The notes beneath the pieces are model-generated. The model was not told the origin of the DNA, did no database searches, and was given only the letters and a program-made list of their open reading frames with translations. From the NCBI RefSeq assembly GCF_018138385.1, contig NZ_JAGSIE010000031.1, positions 1 through 42,138 on the forward strand: DNA of 42,138 nucleotides, written 5' to 3'. A program made the translations under genes and the position numbers. The DNA comes from Allobacillus saliphilus (GTDB lineage Bacteria; Bacillota; Bacilli; Bacillales; Alkalibacillaceae). Of this stretch, positions 8,932 to 17,539 are shown one piece after another. Each line of letters begins with the position of its first letter. Position 1 is the stretch's first letter.

Positions 8932-9762
8932 ATGGAATGGGGTTTATTACTAGAATATGGCTGGGTACTCCTCGTCCTAATTGGATTGGAAGGAATTCTC
9001 GCAGCAGATAATGCGCTTGTTTTAGCTATTATGGTTAAGCACTTGCCAGAAGAAGAACGAAAGAAAGCTCTGTTTTATGGTTTGTTTGGTGCTTTTGTTT
9101 TACGTCTAGGCTCTTTGTTTATTATTTCTTTTCTCGTCGATGTATGGCAAATGCAGGCAATTGGTGCAGCCTATTTATTATTTATTGCGCTGAATCACTT
9201 GTTTCGGAAATTCGTACTTCATAAAGCAGATGAAGCTGCCGAAGACTCAGCCGTCAGCAAACCAAAAAAGGGTACAGGTTTCTGGATGACTGTCGTCAAA
9301 GTTGAGTTTGCGGATATTGCGTTCGCAATCGATTCCATCTTAGCTGCTGTTGCACTGGCAATGGCTTTGCCGAATACGGATTTACCGCAAATTGGTGGAA
9401 TGGATGGCGGTAAATTTCTTGTCATATTAACTGGTGGATTGATCGGTGTCATTATCATGCGGTTTGCAGCGACTTATTTTGTCAAATTGCTTAATGAACG
9501 ACCAGGTTTAGAAACAGCTGCATTTATTATTGTCGGTTGGGTAGGGGTGAAACTTCTTGTTCTTACCTTAGCTCATGAAGACATTGCGTTAATTCCACAT
9601 GATTTCGCAGAATCAACGATATGGAAACTTACTTTCTATATTGTACTCGTGCTGATTGCCTTAATTGGTTGGTTTTCCTCTGGACCTTCAAAGGATGCCG
9701 ATTCAGATCTGTCAAAGGAAGAAAAAGAAGCGTTATCTCAATTGGAAAATAAAGATGAATAA
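8932..9762 (+). CDS. TerC-family integral membrane protein, probable metal exporter
   Basis: This TerC-family protein has 276 residues from ATG 8932, with about seven to eight membrane segments. Acidic residues lie in membrane segments at EGILAADNALVLA (about 20-32) and VEFADIAFAIDSILAAVALA (about 124-143), the paired motifs of the family, and the C-terminal tail is charged. In B. subtilis, TerC proteins such as YceF and YkoY are linked to Mn2+ efflux and metalation of secreted enzymes. ATG 8932 is chosen because GAGGAG lies 11 nt upstream; a GTG at 8920 would overlap that site. I looked for a Mn-sensing riboswitch in the roughly 165-bp leader and did not recognise one. The gene is followed directly by a palindromic repeat whose end can act as terminator. 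Confidence 0.88.
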   Translation: MEWGLLLEYGWVLLVLIGLEGILAADNALVLAIMVKHLPEEERKKALFYGLFGAFVLRLGSLFIISFLVDVWQMQAIGAAYLLFIALNHLFRKFVLHKADEAAEDSAVSKPKKGTGFWMTVVKVEFADIAFAIDSILAAVALAMALPNTDLPQIGGMDGGKFLVILTGGLIGVIIMRFAATYFVKLLNERPGLETAAFIIVGWVGVKLLVLTLAHEDIALIPHDFAESTIWKLTFYIVLVLIALIGWFSSGPSKDADSDLSKEEKEALSQLENKDE

Positions 9763-9766
9763 GCAA

Positions 9767-10010
9767 GAGGCTGGGACGAATCAAAGTTATTAACTCAAGA
9801 AATACGAATAACCATCTAACTTAGCGTAGGAAATATACGGAGACTTCTACGGGAGGGAAAGCCTAGGTGAGACCCCGCAGTGCGTAGCACGAGGAGGCTC
9901 AACAGCTGCCCGTGAAAAGCGAAGTATATTTCCGAAGCGGTATTTCCGCCATACTAAATTAGAATGTTCGTATTTGAGTCAACTTTAAAGATTTTGTCCC
10001 AGCCTTTTTT
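9767..10010. repeat. Dispersed long palindromic intergenic element, copy 1
   Basis: About 244 bp bounded by inverted ends GGCTGGGAC and GTCCCAGCC. The outer 60-80 bp on each side are also imperfectly complementary (for example AAAGTTATTAACTCA against TGAGTCAACTTT), so the whole can fold as one long hairpin. The middle holds a GC-rich core (CCTAGGTGAGACCCCGCAG, then GAGGAGGCTCAACAGCTG). There is no ORF. The right end runs into TTTTTT and can serve as terminator for the TerC gene, 4 nt upstream of the element. A second copy lies inverted at 27651-27945. Confidence 0.88.
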
Positions 10011-10112
10011 GTTCATATACATGTCCCTCGCCCAATTATCTAAAACCACTTGTCCCATGGTCTTTTTCAAAGCTTAAATTCATACAATAAGGGAGACCGG
10101 GAGGATGATGAT

Positions 10113-11192
10113 ATGTCGGGACATAAGTATATTATGGGAGGCACCACAGCAAAAGGATATGTCAATTTTTATGAAAACTTAATCGAACAACTCGATCATG
10201 TTCTTTACATCGAAGGTGGGCATACGTCGTTAATAAGCCCACTGCTAAAAGATGTTGCTGACCAAATGAAGAACCAACTAAATATAGACTATATTTACAA
10301 TCACATTCAGCGAAACGAACTTGAAGGTATCGTTTTTACAGACCTGAATGCAGGTATTTTCGATCGTTCAAAAATGAATATTCGGCGGATGAAATGGCCA
10401 CTAATCAAAGAAAGTCTATTATTCTGCGGAGAAGGATATGACAAAGAAGGTTTAATTGAAAAGAAGCAAACTTTAGTAGATTTAGAAAAAAAAATAGAAG
10501 AAGTGCACACACTAGCTGTTCAAAGTTTCCAAGAAGCACTTGCGATTCATCATGAAGTTGAAGGCGTCTATGGACCTTATATGAATTTTGAAGAAGCTGA
10601 CCGAGAGACAGAACGATTGAAGGAAGAAATATTTGAAAAGAACATGTTGAATAAACCGTCAAGCGTACAACATCGCTATTTAGGTGCAGCTACACCAGAA
10701 GGACCGGTTGATTTCATTCAAAATTTAACAAACGAAGCAAATCGAAGAATTTTTATGAAAGGCACTTCAGGGTCGGGGAAATCAACCATTCTTCGAAAAA
10801 TTGCTCGTGAAGCACAGGATCGTGGGTTTGATGTCGAAGTGTATCATTGTGGATTTGATCCGTCGAGCTTGGATATGGTAAACCTTCCTGAACTAGGGCT
10901 ATCTATATTCGACGCAACCGCTCCACACGAGCAAGAGCCAAGTTTACTAAACGATGAAATACTTAACCTAACTGAAAAATTCACGACGCACACCGTCTCG
11001 AGAAAAGATCAACAGAAGGTTAGTATTTTAAAAATCGACTATCGGTTGAAGGTAGATGAGGCCACGGCTTATTTGAAACAAGTTAAGCAGCTTCAGGATG
11101 AATTTGAAAAAATTTATCAAGAGAATACGATTCCTGAGTTTTATAATGTAGCGAAAGAAGAATTAATGAACTGGGTGGATGAAAAAAAGTAA
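10113..11192 (+). CDS. PRK06851-like ATPase with duplicated P-loop domain
   Basis: The protein has 359 residues from ATG 10113, chosen because GGGAGG sits 8 nt upstream; an in-frame ATG at 10050 lacks a site. Residues 5-85 and about 187-270 are two copies of one domain: KYIMGGTTAKGYVNFYENL aligns with RYLGAATPEGPVDFIQNL, and each is followed by a beta-strand and a P-loop position. The second copy has an intact Walker A, GTSGSGKST (217-225). The first reads GGHTSLIS from residue 35, with the lysine missing. The segment between them is charged and helical. The family is known only as predicted ATPases; substrate and partners are unknown. The gene is flanked by the palindromic element and a terminator, so it is probably monocistronic. 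Confidence 0.78.
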   Translation: MSGHKYIMGGTTAKGYVNFYENLIEQLDHVLYIEGGHTSLISPLLKDVADQMKNQLNIDYIYNHIQRNELEGIVFTDLNAGIFDRSKMNIRRMKWPLIKESLLFCGEGYDKEGLIEKKQTLVDLEKKIEEVHTLAVQSFQEALAIHHEVEGVYGPYMNFEEADRETERLKEEIFEKNMLNKPSSVQHRYLGAATPEGPVDFIQNLTNEANRRIFMKGTSGSGKSTILRKIAREAQDRGFDVEVYHCGFDPSSLDMVNLPELGLSIFDATAPHEQEPSLLNDEILNLTEKFTTHTVSRKDQQKVSILKIDYRLKVDEATAYLKQVKQLQDEFEKIYQENTIPEFYNVAKEELMNWVDEKK

Positions 11193-11229
11193 CTAAACGA
11201 GAAACGAAGTGAACGTTAACAGCTAGTTA

Positions 11230-11270
11230 AAAGATGGTCTCAATCAAATTTTAGAGATCATCTTTTTTTA
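11230..11270 (+). terminator. Rho-independent terminator of the P-loop ATPase gene
   Basis: AAAGATGGTCTC pairs with GAGATCATCTTT (one G-T mismatch) around an 11-base loop and is followed by a run of seven T. Confidence 0.88.
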
Positions 11271-11365
11271 ATGTGAAAAATATCTGTCAATAAGTGATAC
11301 GAATACTTTTTAAATTATTCGGAATATGAAATAATAAGACATAATAGAAAAAGAAGGAGTGTCGT

Positions 11366-12604
11366 ATGATGCCAACAGAGGCTACATTAAAGAAATATGC
11401 CGAGCTTGCTGTGAAGGTTGGTGTAAATGTCCAAAAAGAACAGCCAATCTTTATTAATGCACCAATCGAGGCAAGAGACTTTGTGCACCATGTAGTAGAA
11501 GAAGCTTACAGAGTAGGTGCAGAAAATGTAACGGTGAACTGGTCAGATGAAGTCATTACTAGAAAGAAATATGAGAACGAACCACTACATGTGTTAGAAA
11601 GTATTCCGGATTGGTTGGTCGATAAGCAAACCGGTCACGTCAAAAATGGTGGATGTATTTTGAGTGTTTATGCACCGAATCCGGATTTGTTGGATGGAAT
11701 CGAACCAGAAAAAATTGCCAAAGCAAACAAAGCAGCCGGAGAAGCATTGAGTGAGTACCGTGAATATATGATGAGCGACCGCGTTCAATGGTCAATCGTC
11801 TCAGTTCCTACGGAAAAATGGGCAGCAAAGATATATCCTGATAAAAATGAAGAAGAAGCGATGGCTGAATTGTGGAAAGAAATATTTAAAATCGTACGCG
11901 TCGATCAAGATGATCCTATTCAAGCTTGGGAAGACCATAATGAAACGTTGCATGATATTCGAGATTATTTAAATGAAAAAAAATATGTCGCCTTAGAGTA
12001 TCACTCAGCTACTACAGACCTTCGCATTCAGCTACCTAAAGGCCATATTTGGGCAGGCGGAACGGCAAAAACGGAAAAAGGAATTATTTTCAATCCAAAT
12101 ATGCCGACGGAAGAAGTATTTACTGCACCGCATCGAGAAGGTGTAGAAGGAACTGTCAGAAATACAAAGCCGTTAAACTATAACGGTAATTTAATCGATG
12201 ATTTTAAGCTGACATTCAAAGATGGTAAAGTGGTTGATTTCGAAGCGGGTAAAGGAGAAGAAACGCTTAAACATTTGCTGGATACGGATGAAGGGGCAGT
12301 TCGGCTCGGTGAAGTAGCTTTAGTTCCTCATTCATCACCTATTTCTCAGTCAGGCTTAATCTTCTTCAATACGCTTTATGACGAAAATGCTTCTTGCCAC
12401 TTAGCACTCGGGCAAGCCTATCCAACCAATTTGGAGAACGGTGAAAATATGAGTGCAGACGAACAAAAAGAGGCTGGAATCAACAAAAGTTTAATTCATG
12501 AAGATTTCATGATGGGTTCCAGTGACTTAACTGTATATGGTGTCACCGAAAATGGCGAAAAAGAGGAGATTTTGAAAGACGGAGAGTGGGCAATTCATTC
12601 ATAG
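11366..12604 (+). CDS. ampS: M29-family aminopeptidase (AmpS type)
   Basis: The 412-residue protein has the usual length and order of clan MQ, family M29 metallo-aminopeptidases. Regions matching the family's metal-binding set are visible: HREGVEGTV, the Glu of GEVALVPHSSPIS, DENASCHLALGQAY and IHEDFMMGS, which supply the Glu, His and Asp ligands for two divalent ions. It is a cytosolic enzyme that removes N-terminal residues from peptides; B. subtilis AmpS is the nearest named relative. AAGGAG lies 7-8 nt before the ATGATG start. The upstream gene has its own terminator. No clear hairpin follows, but the next gene has its own -10 element (TATAAT at 12672-12677). Confidence 0.9.
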   Translation: MMPTEATLKKYAELAVKVGVNVQKEQPIFINAPIEARDFVHHVVEEAYRVGAENVTVNWSDEVITRKKYENEPLHVLESIPDWLVDKQTGHVKNGGCILSVYAPNPDLLDGIEPEKIAKANKAAGEALSEYREYMMSDRVQWSIVSVPTEKWAAKIYPDKNEEEAMAELWKEIFKIVRVDQDDPIQAWEDHNETLHDIRDYLNEKKYVALEYHSATTDLRIQLPKGHIWAGGTAKTEKGIIFNPNMPTEEVFTAPHREGVEGTVRNTKPLNYNGNLIDDFKLTFKDGKVVDFEAGKGEETLKHLLDTDEGAVRLGEVALVPHSSPISQSGLIFFNTLYDENASCHLALGQAYPTNLENGENMSADEQKEAGINKSLIHEDFMMGSSDLTVYGVTENGEKEEILKDGEWAIHS

Positions 12605-12712
12605 CTAAATTTTTGCTGTGATTCCTTGGTAAAATTTGATAGTTTTTGTGGAAAACCTAGTCAAAAAGGACTATAATAGAACAATAAGTTGGAATAGAAG
12701 GTGGAGATTGGA

Positions 12713-14014
12713 TTGTCGCTTATTGGTCAAACAATCAAATGGCATCGCATGCGCCAAGGAATCACACAAGAGCAGTTAGCGGAAGGTATTTGTTCAAGCG
12801 CTTATTTAAGCAAATTAGAAAACAATCAAATTTCTCTTAATAAAGAGATTGTTAGCCAATTATGTGAGCGAATGGAGCTCCCTGTTGAAAAGTTCATCAG
12901 TTCTTCGGATGAGCAGGTTAAAAAGATGTTAGAAGATTGGATCGAAGCATTGCACAGCTATGATTTAAACAAAGCTGAATCTCTGTATCGGGAAATTCAG
13001 TTGCAAGATGAAAAAAACATAGCTGTTGAACTTAGTTACTTATATGAATTGACGTTATTCGCTCATTACGTGTACACGGGTCAACACGAAAAGTTGGACG
13101 AGAAGTTCACGTATTTACAAAGTTTTTCATGGATTTTGGAGGAGCATTATCCATATAGCTATCACAAGTTTGTCGGTTATTATTATTTGACGAAATTTTA
13201 TTGCGCGAATGCAATTAAGCATTTTAAATTGGCAGAGAAATTGATAAAAGAGACATCCGATCCTAATCTTTATTTGATGATTGCAAGTGCATATACGCGT
13301 ATGGAAATGATTCTTCGTTCCAATAAATATGCATTAAAGGCCTTTCAGACGTTTCAGGCAAATTTGGACTATACACGTGTAATTAGCTGTCAAATTATTC
13401 TGGGTTTGAATTATTGTTTAATTGCAGACCTAGAAACAGCTGAAAGTTATTTTGGAAAGCTTAGGAATCTGGATGAAGCTCAAGTAGGCGGGTTAATCAA
13501 ATCGGTCATTTATATGTGTGACGGTATTATGTCCATACAAAAGCATGAATATGTAGCAGCACGTGAATACTTTGAAAAAGTGATTTCACGACAAACAAAT
13601 CATGAAGTTGAGTTAATCTCAAGTCATTATTTGGCTATGACTTATTTTTATCTCGGTGAAAATAATCGTGCGATTCAAGAATTGAACAGAGGGTTAGAAA
13701 TAGCAAGATCGTATCACAACACGCGTTATCAACATAAATTGAAATCGATCTTATATTACTTTCGTGAACAACATGAAGAATTGCATCAACTATTGATTAA
13801 AGAAGCGATCCCTTTCTATCAGAAATTAGAAGAGGATCATGAATTATGCGGTTATTATTTATTGGCTGGAAGTGTGATGAACGAAATGAAGCGGTATAAA
13901 GATGCGACGAAATACTTAATGGCTGCTTATAGGGTTAATCGCAGTGAAGATTCATTTTTGCCGAACCCGAAATCAGCAAAAGTAAAACCAGGCTTGCCGC
14001 TTTTAACGTATTAA
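12713..14014 (+). CDS. HTH (XRE) transcriptional regulator with TPR sensor domain, RNPP-like
   Basis: The protein has 433 residues from TTG 12713. The N-terminal XRE helix-turn-helix (about 2-60: IGQTIKWHRMRQGITQEQLAEGICSSAYLSKLENN) is followed by a helical region of tandem tetratricopeptide-like repeats to the C-terminus, the architecture of PlcR, NprR and related RNPP regulators that bind short peptides. TTG 12713 is favoured because AAGGTGGAG lies 6 nt upstream; a GTG at 12701 overlaps that site. A TATAAT box lies at 12672-12677. No pro-peptide gene with a signal sequence is recognisable next to it, so peptide control is only an inference from architecture. It ends at a terminator shared with the convergent gene. 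Confidence 0.82.
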   Translation: MSLIGQTIKWHRMRQGITQEQLAEGICSSAYLSKLENNQISLNKEIVSQLCERMELPVEKFISSSDEQVKKMLEDWIEALHSYDLNKAESLYREIQLQDEKNIAVELSYLYELTLFAHYVYTGQHEKLDEKFTYLQSFSWILEEHYPYSYHKFVGYYYLTKFYCANAIKHFKLAEKLIKETSDPNLYLMIASAYTRMEMILRSNKYALKAFQTFQANLDYTRVISCQIILGLNYCLIADLETAESYFGKLRNLDEAQVGGLIKSVIYMCDGIMSIQKHEYVAAREYFEKVISRQTNHEVELISSHYLAMTYFYLGENNRAIQELNRGLEIARSYHNTRYQHKLKSILYYFREQHEELHQLLIKEAIPFYQKLEEDHELCGYYLLAGSVMNEMKRYKDATKYLMAAYRVNRSEDSFLPNPKSAKVKPGLPLLTY

Positions 14015-14032
14015 TAATTGTGGAGGCCATGC

Positions 14033-14080
14033 AAAAAAGCGACCCCAAAGTCATATACCTGACTTCGGGATCGCTTTTTT
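14033..14080. terminator. Bidirectional Rho-independent terminator between convergent genes
   Basis: AAAAAAGCGA-CC-AAGTC pairs with GACTT-GG-TCGCTTTTTT around an eight-base loop with small mismatches. The A run on one side and T run on the other let it work for both the HTH-TPR gene (plus) and the YjiH-family gene (minus). Confidence 0.9.
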
Positions 14081-14096
14081 AATTGGACATGTAAGA

Positions 14097-15452
14097 TTAA
14101 AAGATTAAGTGGGCAATACCGACGATGATTGGCAAAGTAATTGCCGTACGCATTAAGAAGATGACTAGTAGATGCCAGAAGTTCACAGGAACCTTAGAAG
14201 CAAGCAACACACCACCGACTTCTGAAAGGTAGATTAACTGTGTCACACTCAAGGCAGCTACGACAAAGCGTGTCATGTCGTTGGCGACACCTTCGATAAT
14301 GATCGCTGGGAGAAACATATCCGTGAAGCCGACGAGCAACGTTTCTGCTGCCGCTTTTGCTTCAGGAACTTGCAACAACTCCAAAATTGGTACGAAAGGC
14401 GCACCAATCCAAGTGAAGAAAGATGTAAATTCAGCAACGATAACACCTAATGTTCCAATCGCCATGACAATTGGCAAGACCCCAATCCACATATCCAGAA
14501 CATTTTTAATGCCAATCTTTAAATAGTTCAGGAGATTAGGAGCTTTGCTCGCTCGATCGACCGCTTGTTTATACCCCCAAGTAATCGCTGTATAATTTTC
14601 GGGAACGGACTCATCCAATGGTTCTTGGTCTTCTTTCAAATACATATCAGCGAACTTAGACAATGGCGGAATCCGTGGCATAATGACCGCTGCAACGAAA
14701 CCAGCTAATACAACTGTACCGTATAAAGGCAAGAACATGTGCATTAAATCAACTTGACGAACGATGGCGATGGTGAAGGTGATGGAAACAACGGAGAAAG
14801 TCGTTCCAATAACTGCAGCCTCACGTTTCGTGTAATAGCCATCCTCATATTGCTTACTCGTCAATAATACACCGATTGTCCCATCACCTAACCAAGAAGC
14901 CAAGTTGTCGACTGTCGATCTTCCAGGTAGTGTGAAGACAGGGCGCATGACTTTCGTTAGCAATGCACCGATGAATTCTAACAAACCAAAGTTCAACAGG
15001 AGTGGCAGTAAAAGGCCTGCGACTAAAAAGACAGCGATTAGAAATACGAGCAGGTCATTTAAAATCATACTACCTGTAGCACCAGAGTATACAGCTTCCC
15101 AACCGACTTTGAAATAAGTAAATAATACAAACACCATGGCAATCACACGAACGATTGTCCAAAATAAATTGACCCGGAACAATGAACCGAAAAAAGAGTT
15201 CGGATTTATTTTATTAGGATTTAATAATGTTATGATGTACACAATGACAGACAATATAGCAGCGACAGAAATTAATAGAACGACCAATATAAGTGCAAAA
15301 TCACCTAGCAACTTTAAAAATTGATCGGCTAAAAAGGCGACTGCAATTGTCGTTTCTCCTTTAATTGGAATAGGGATCATGAATAATCCGATTCCAATTA
15401 AAGATAAAACAATAAACTTCAAATGATGAATACCAGCATACTTTTCTTTCAA
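14097..15452 (-). CDS. YjiH-family membrane protein with nucleoside-recognition (Gate) domain
   Basis: The 451-residue protein has about ten membrane segments. It carries the Gate-type stretch FGLLEFIGALLTKVMRPVF followed by LPGRSTVDNLASWLGDGTIGVLLTSKQYEDGYYTKREAAVIGTTFS, typical of YjiH proteins, which are related to nucleoside and spore-maturation membrane proteins. Transport is presumed but the substrate is unknown. The start is TTG, with an AGGGGGGAG ribosome binding site 7 nt upstream. A sigma-A-like promoter lies at 15480-15508. The gene is monocistronic on the minus strand, between a bidirectional terminator and a divergent promoter region. Confidence 0.85.
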   Translation of the reverse strand: MKEKYAGIHHLKFIVLSLIGIGLFMIPIPIKGETTIAVAFLADQFLKLLGDFALILVVLLISVAAILSVIVYIITLLNPNKINPNSFFGSLFRVNLFWTIVRVIAMVFVLFTYFKVGWEAVYSGATGSMILNDLLVFLIAVFLVAGLLLPLLLNFGLLEFIGALLTKVMRPVFTLPGRSTVDNLASWLGDGTIGVLLTSKQYEDGYYTKREAAVIGTTFSVVSITFTIAIVRQVDLMHMFLPLYGTVVLAGFVAAVIMPRIPPLSKFADMYLKEDQEPLDESVPENYTAITWGYKQAVDRASKAPNLLNYLKIGIKNVLDMWIGVLPIVMAIGTLGVIVAEFTSFFTWIGAPFVPILELLQVPEAKAAAETLLVGFTDMFLPAIIIEGVANDMTRFVVAALSVTQLIYLSEVGGVLLASKVPVNFWHLLVIFLMRTAITLPIIVGIAHLIF

Positions 15453-15479
15453 CGAAAACTCCCCCCTAATAATGAATTT

Positions 15480-15508
15480 ATTTTAAACCCTTATGACTAT
15501 TTATGCAA
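15480..15508 (-). promoter_or_regulatory. Sigma-A-like promoter of the YjiH-family gene
   Basis: Reading the minus strand, TTGCAT (rc of 15503-15508) and TAAAAT (rc of 15480-15485) are separated by exactly 17 bp, about 28 bp upstream of the TTG start. Confidence 0.55.
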
Positions 15509-15574
15509 TAACAAGTATAAATATTTTGTAGAATAATGCAGATAAAAAATTATTTAACAATTTTGAAATATTAC

Positions 15575-15603
15575 TTAACATTTAGTGGAAGTTCGTGTAT
15601 ACT
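15575..15603 (+). promoter_or_regulatory. Sigma-A-like promoter of the 54-aa ORF
   Basis: TTAACA (15575-15580) and TATACT (15598-15603) are separated by 17 bp. The next genes downstream are the small ORF at 15688 and, past its terminator, the NSS symporter. Confidence 0.6.
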
Positions 15604-15687
15604 AAAGATGGAATCAATTAAAAGCGTATACATAAACAGATATCATACACAGAGATGGTTGTAACAGGGGAGGTAACGTTCTTAATT

Positions 15688-15852
15688 ATGATGCATTTCG
15701 AAGAGTTGGTCGGAAGATTTGAAGGAAAGCTTGGAAGAAACTTATGCAATAAAGAACGGGATTTAATATCGTGGATGGTAAATCAACAAACCCGTAAACA
15801 ACATTTCTCACCAGAGAAAAAACACCTTCGTCAAAAAACACTGCTCTTTTGA
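15688..15852 (+). CDS. Small hypothetical protein, 54 residues
   Basis: I do not recognise a named family. The predicted product is short, soluble and charged, with an N-terminal helical pattern (HFEELVGRFEGKLGRNLCNKERDLISWMVNQQ). Support for a real gene is contextual: a well-spaced sigma-A-like promoter at 15575-15603, an AGGGGAGG site at 15666-15673, and a terminator whose hairpin contains the stop codon. The weak point is the 14-nt spacing from that site to ATG 15688; an in-frame ATG at 15655 has only a poor site. The transcript could instead be a short regulatory RNA. Confidence 0.45.
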   Translation: MMHFEELVGRFEGKLGRNLCNKERDLISWMVNQQTRKQHFSPEKKHLRQKTLLF

Positions 15853-15865
15853 GTGGTGTTTTTTT
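15833..15865 (+). terminator. Rho-independent terminator of the 54-aa ORF
   Basis: AAACAC-TG-CTC pairs with GAG-TG-GTGTTT around TTTT, with a two-base internal mismatch, followed by seven T. It includes the last codons of the small ORF. Confidence 0.8.
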
Positions 15866-15931
15866 AATATATTCCAAACGATTTAATTGTATGAAAAAAT
15901 AAATTTTCTCTATTCCTTTAATCAATAACTG

Positions 15932-15940
15932 TGTTATAGT
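15932..15940 (+). promoter_or_regulatory. Extended -10 promoter of the NSS symporter gene
   Basis: TGTTATAGT is an extended -10 element (TGnTATAGT). No good -35 is seen. The predicted leader to the start at 16048 is about 100 nt, with no recognised riboswitch. Confidence 0.45.
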
Positions 15941-16047
15941 AATAAAAAGTTATTTTGTATCATACATATGATGAACTTAACGTTAAAAGATAGTGAATGT
16001 GGATAGCGATAAGGCTGGGCATTCTCTGAACAAAAGAGGTGGATGAG

Positions 16048-17394
16048 TTGGATCAAGGAATGAAAAAAGACGAATGGAAATCAAGACTTGGATTTATGTT
16101 AGCTGCCATGGGATCGGCTGTCGGTTTAGGGAATATTTGGCGCTTTTCTTACGTGGCTGGTGAAAATGGTGGCGCTACATTTTTGCTCATCTATATCTTT
16201 TTTATTTTAGCGTTCGGTATACCGCTACTACTTGCGGAATTCAGTGTCGGGAAAGCGGGTAAAAAAGATGCGGTAGGCTCCTTTATGCGATTAGCACCAG
16301 GAACAAAATGGCATTGGACAGGTGTCATGGGTGTGATCGGCGGCACACTTATTTTAAGTTTTTACAGTGTGGTATCTGGTTGGTCATTATATTATTTATT
16401 TCATTATTTAATTGGGGACTTTTGGACAGAACCTACGGGTGGATTTGGTCAAGGTTTTGAAGATTGGACATCAAGTACTTGGGGACCGTTGATTTGGCAA
16501 TTTCTATTCATGGTCGCAGTTGTATTTGTTGTCATTCGCGGCATTAAACGAGGTATTGAACGTGCAAATTTAATCGCAATGCCGGCATTAGCCATTTTGA
16601 TGGTTGTTCTAGCCGTGTATTCATTGACATTGGATGGAGCAAGTGAAGGATTAGCCTTTTTATTTACACCGGATTGGAGTCAGCTCAGCAATCCACAAGT
16701 CTATTTAGCAGCAATGGGGCAAGCCTTTTTCTCACTTAGCTTAGGAATTTCGGGGATGCTGACATATGCTAGTTACTTAAAGAGCAAGGACCGCTTGCCT
16801 GCAGCAACGGTCGGAATTGGTGTGATGGATACGGTGTTCGCCGTCATTGCAGGAATCGTCATATTCCCAGCTGTGTTTAGCTTCGGCGTAGATGTTCAAT
16901 CCGGTCCGCCATTAGTATTTATCACGTTGCCGAGCATATTCGCGAGTATGCCAGCCGGCGGTCTAGTTGGTACTGCTTTCTTCGTTTTATTAGTTATGGC
17001 GGCCTATTCTTCCGCATTATCTATGCTAGAAATTCCAGTTGCCTTTTTCCACCGTACATTAGGATTAAGCCGGAAAGCGGCCTCGATTCTTTGTGGCTCA
17101 GTCATTTTCGCAATTGGCATTACCGTTTCGATAGGTTACGGAATTTTAAGTCATGTAACGATTGTTGGCAATAAAGGTATTTTAGACTCAATCGACTATG
17201 TTACGGGGAACTTTATTTTGCCATTAGGTGCCATGTTAATCGCCATTTTCGTTGGGTGGTATTGGACGAAAGATCAAGCGATTAAAAGTAGTGAAATCAA
17301 TAATCATTCACTACAATCCATTTGGTATTTTATCGTTCGCTATATCGCTCCAGTCGTCGTCTTGGTTGTTGCGATCACAAGCATTTTTGGTTAA
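16048..17394 (+). CDS. Sodium-dependent symporter of the NSS (SNF) family
   Basis: The protein has 448 residues from TTG 16048 and about 11-12 membrane segments, the usual length for bacterial neurotransmitter:sodium symporter homologues. The N-terminal signature SRLGFMLAAMGSAVGLGNIWRF (about 11-32), with the unwound first helix that binds Na+ and substrate, is intact. These carriers take up amino acids or related solutes with Na+; the substrate is not determinable. GAGGTGG lies about 6 nt before TTG; the GTG at 16039 overlaps that site. It is monocistronic, with a promoter-like element at 15932 and a terminator at 17411. Confidence 0.92.
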   Translation: MDQGMKKDEWKSRLGFMLAAMGSAVGLGNIWRFSYVAGENGGATFLLIYIFFILAFGIPLLLAEFSVGKAGKKDAVGSFMRLAPGTKWHWTGVMGVIGGTLILSFYSVVSGWSLYYLFHYLIGDFWTEPTGGFGQGFEDWTSSTWGPLIWQFLFMVAVVFVVIRGIKRGIERANLIAMPALAILMVVLAVYSLTLDGASEGLAFLFTPDWSQLSNPQVYLAAMGQAFFSLSLGISGMLTYASYLKSKDRLPAATVGIGVMDTVFAVIAGIVIFPAVFSFGVDVQSGPPLVFITLPSIFASMPAGGLVGTAFFVLLVMAAYSSALSMLEIPVAFFHRTLGLSRKAASILCGSVIFAIGITVSIGYGILSHVTIVGNKGILDSIDYVTGNFILPLGAMLIAIFVGWYWTKDQAIKSSEINNHSLQSIWYFIVRYIAPVVVLVVAITSIFG

Positions 17395-17410
17395 TAGATT
17401 CATTTGATTG

Positions 17411-17436
17411 TCCCAGCCATGTGCTGGGGCTTTTTG
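17411..17436 (+). terminator. Rho-independent terminator of the NSS symporter gene
   Basis: CCCAGC pairs with GCTGGG around a short loop, followed by GCTTTTTG. Confidence 0.82.
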
Positions 17437-17539
17437 TTTTTAGAAAAACTCATTATGTTGAACATAGCCTTCATAGAAGAAATCCAATGCCCATCAATGA
17501 TATACTATTTAACTGAGAAATGAATACAGGAGGAACACA

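Noticed and set aside
9767-10010. Insertion sequence
   Set aside because: The element is only about 244 bp with no transposase or obvious target duplication, so it is called a dispersed palindromic repeat instead.
14031-14083. A 17-codon ORF (MQKSDPKVIYLTSGSLF) preceded by GGAGG, considered as a pheromone for the HTH-TPR regulator
   Set aside because: It coincides exactly with the bidirectional terminator, has no signal sequence, and the GGAGG is only 2 nt from the ATG.
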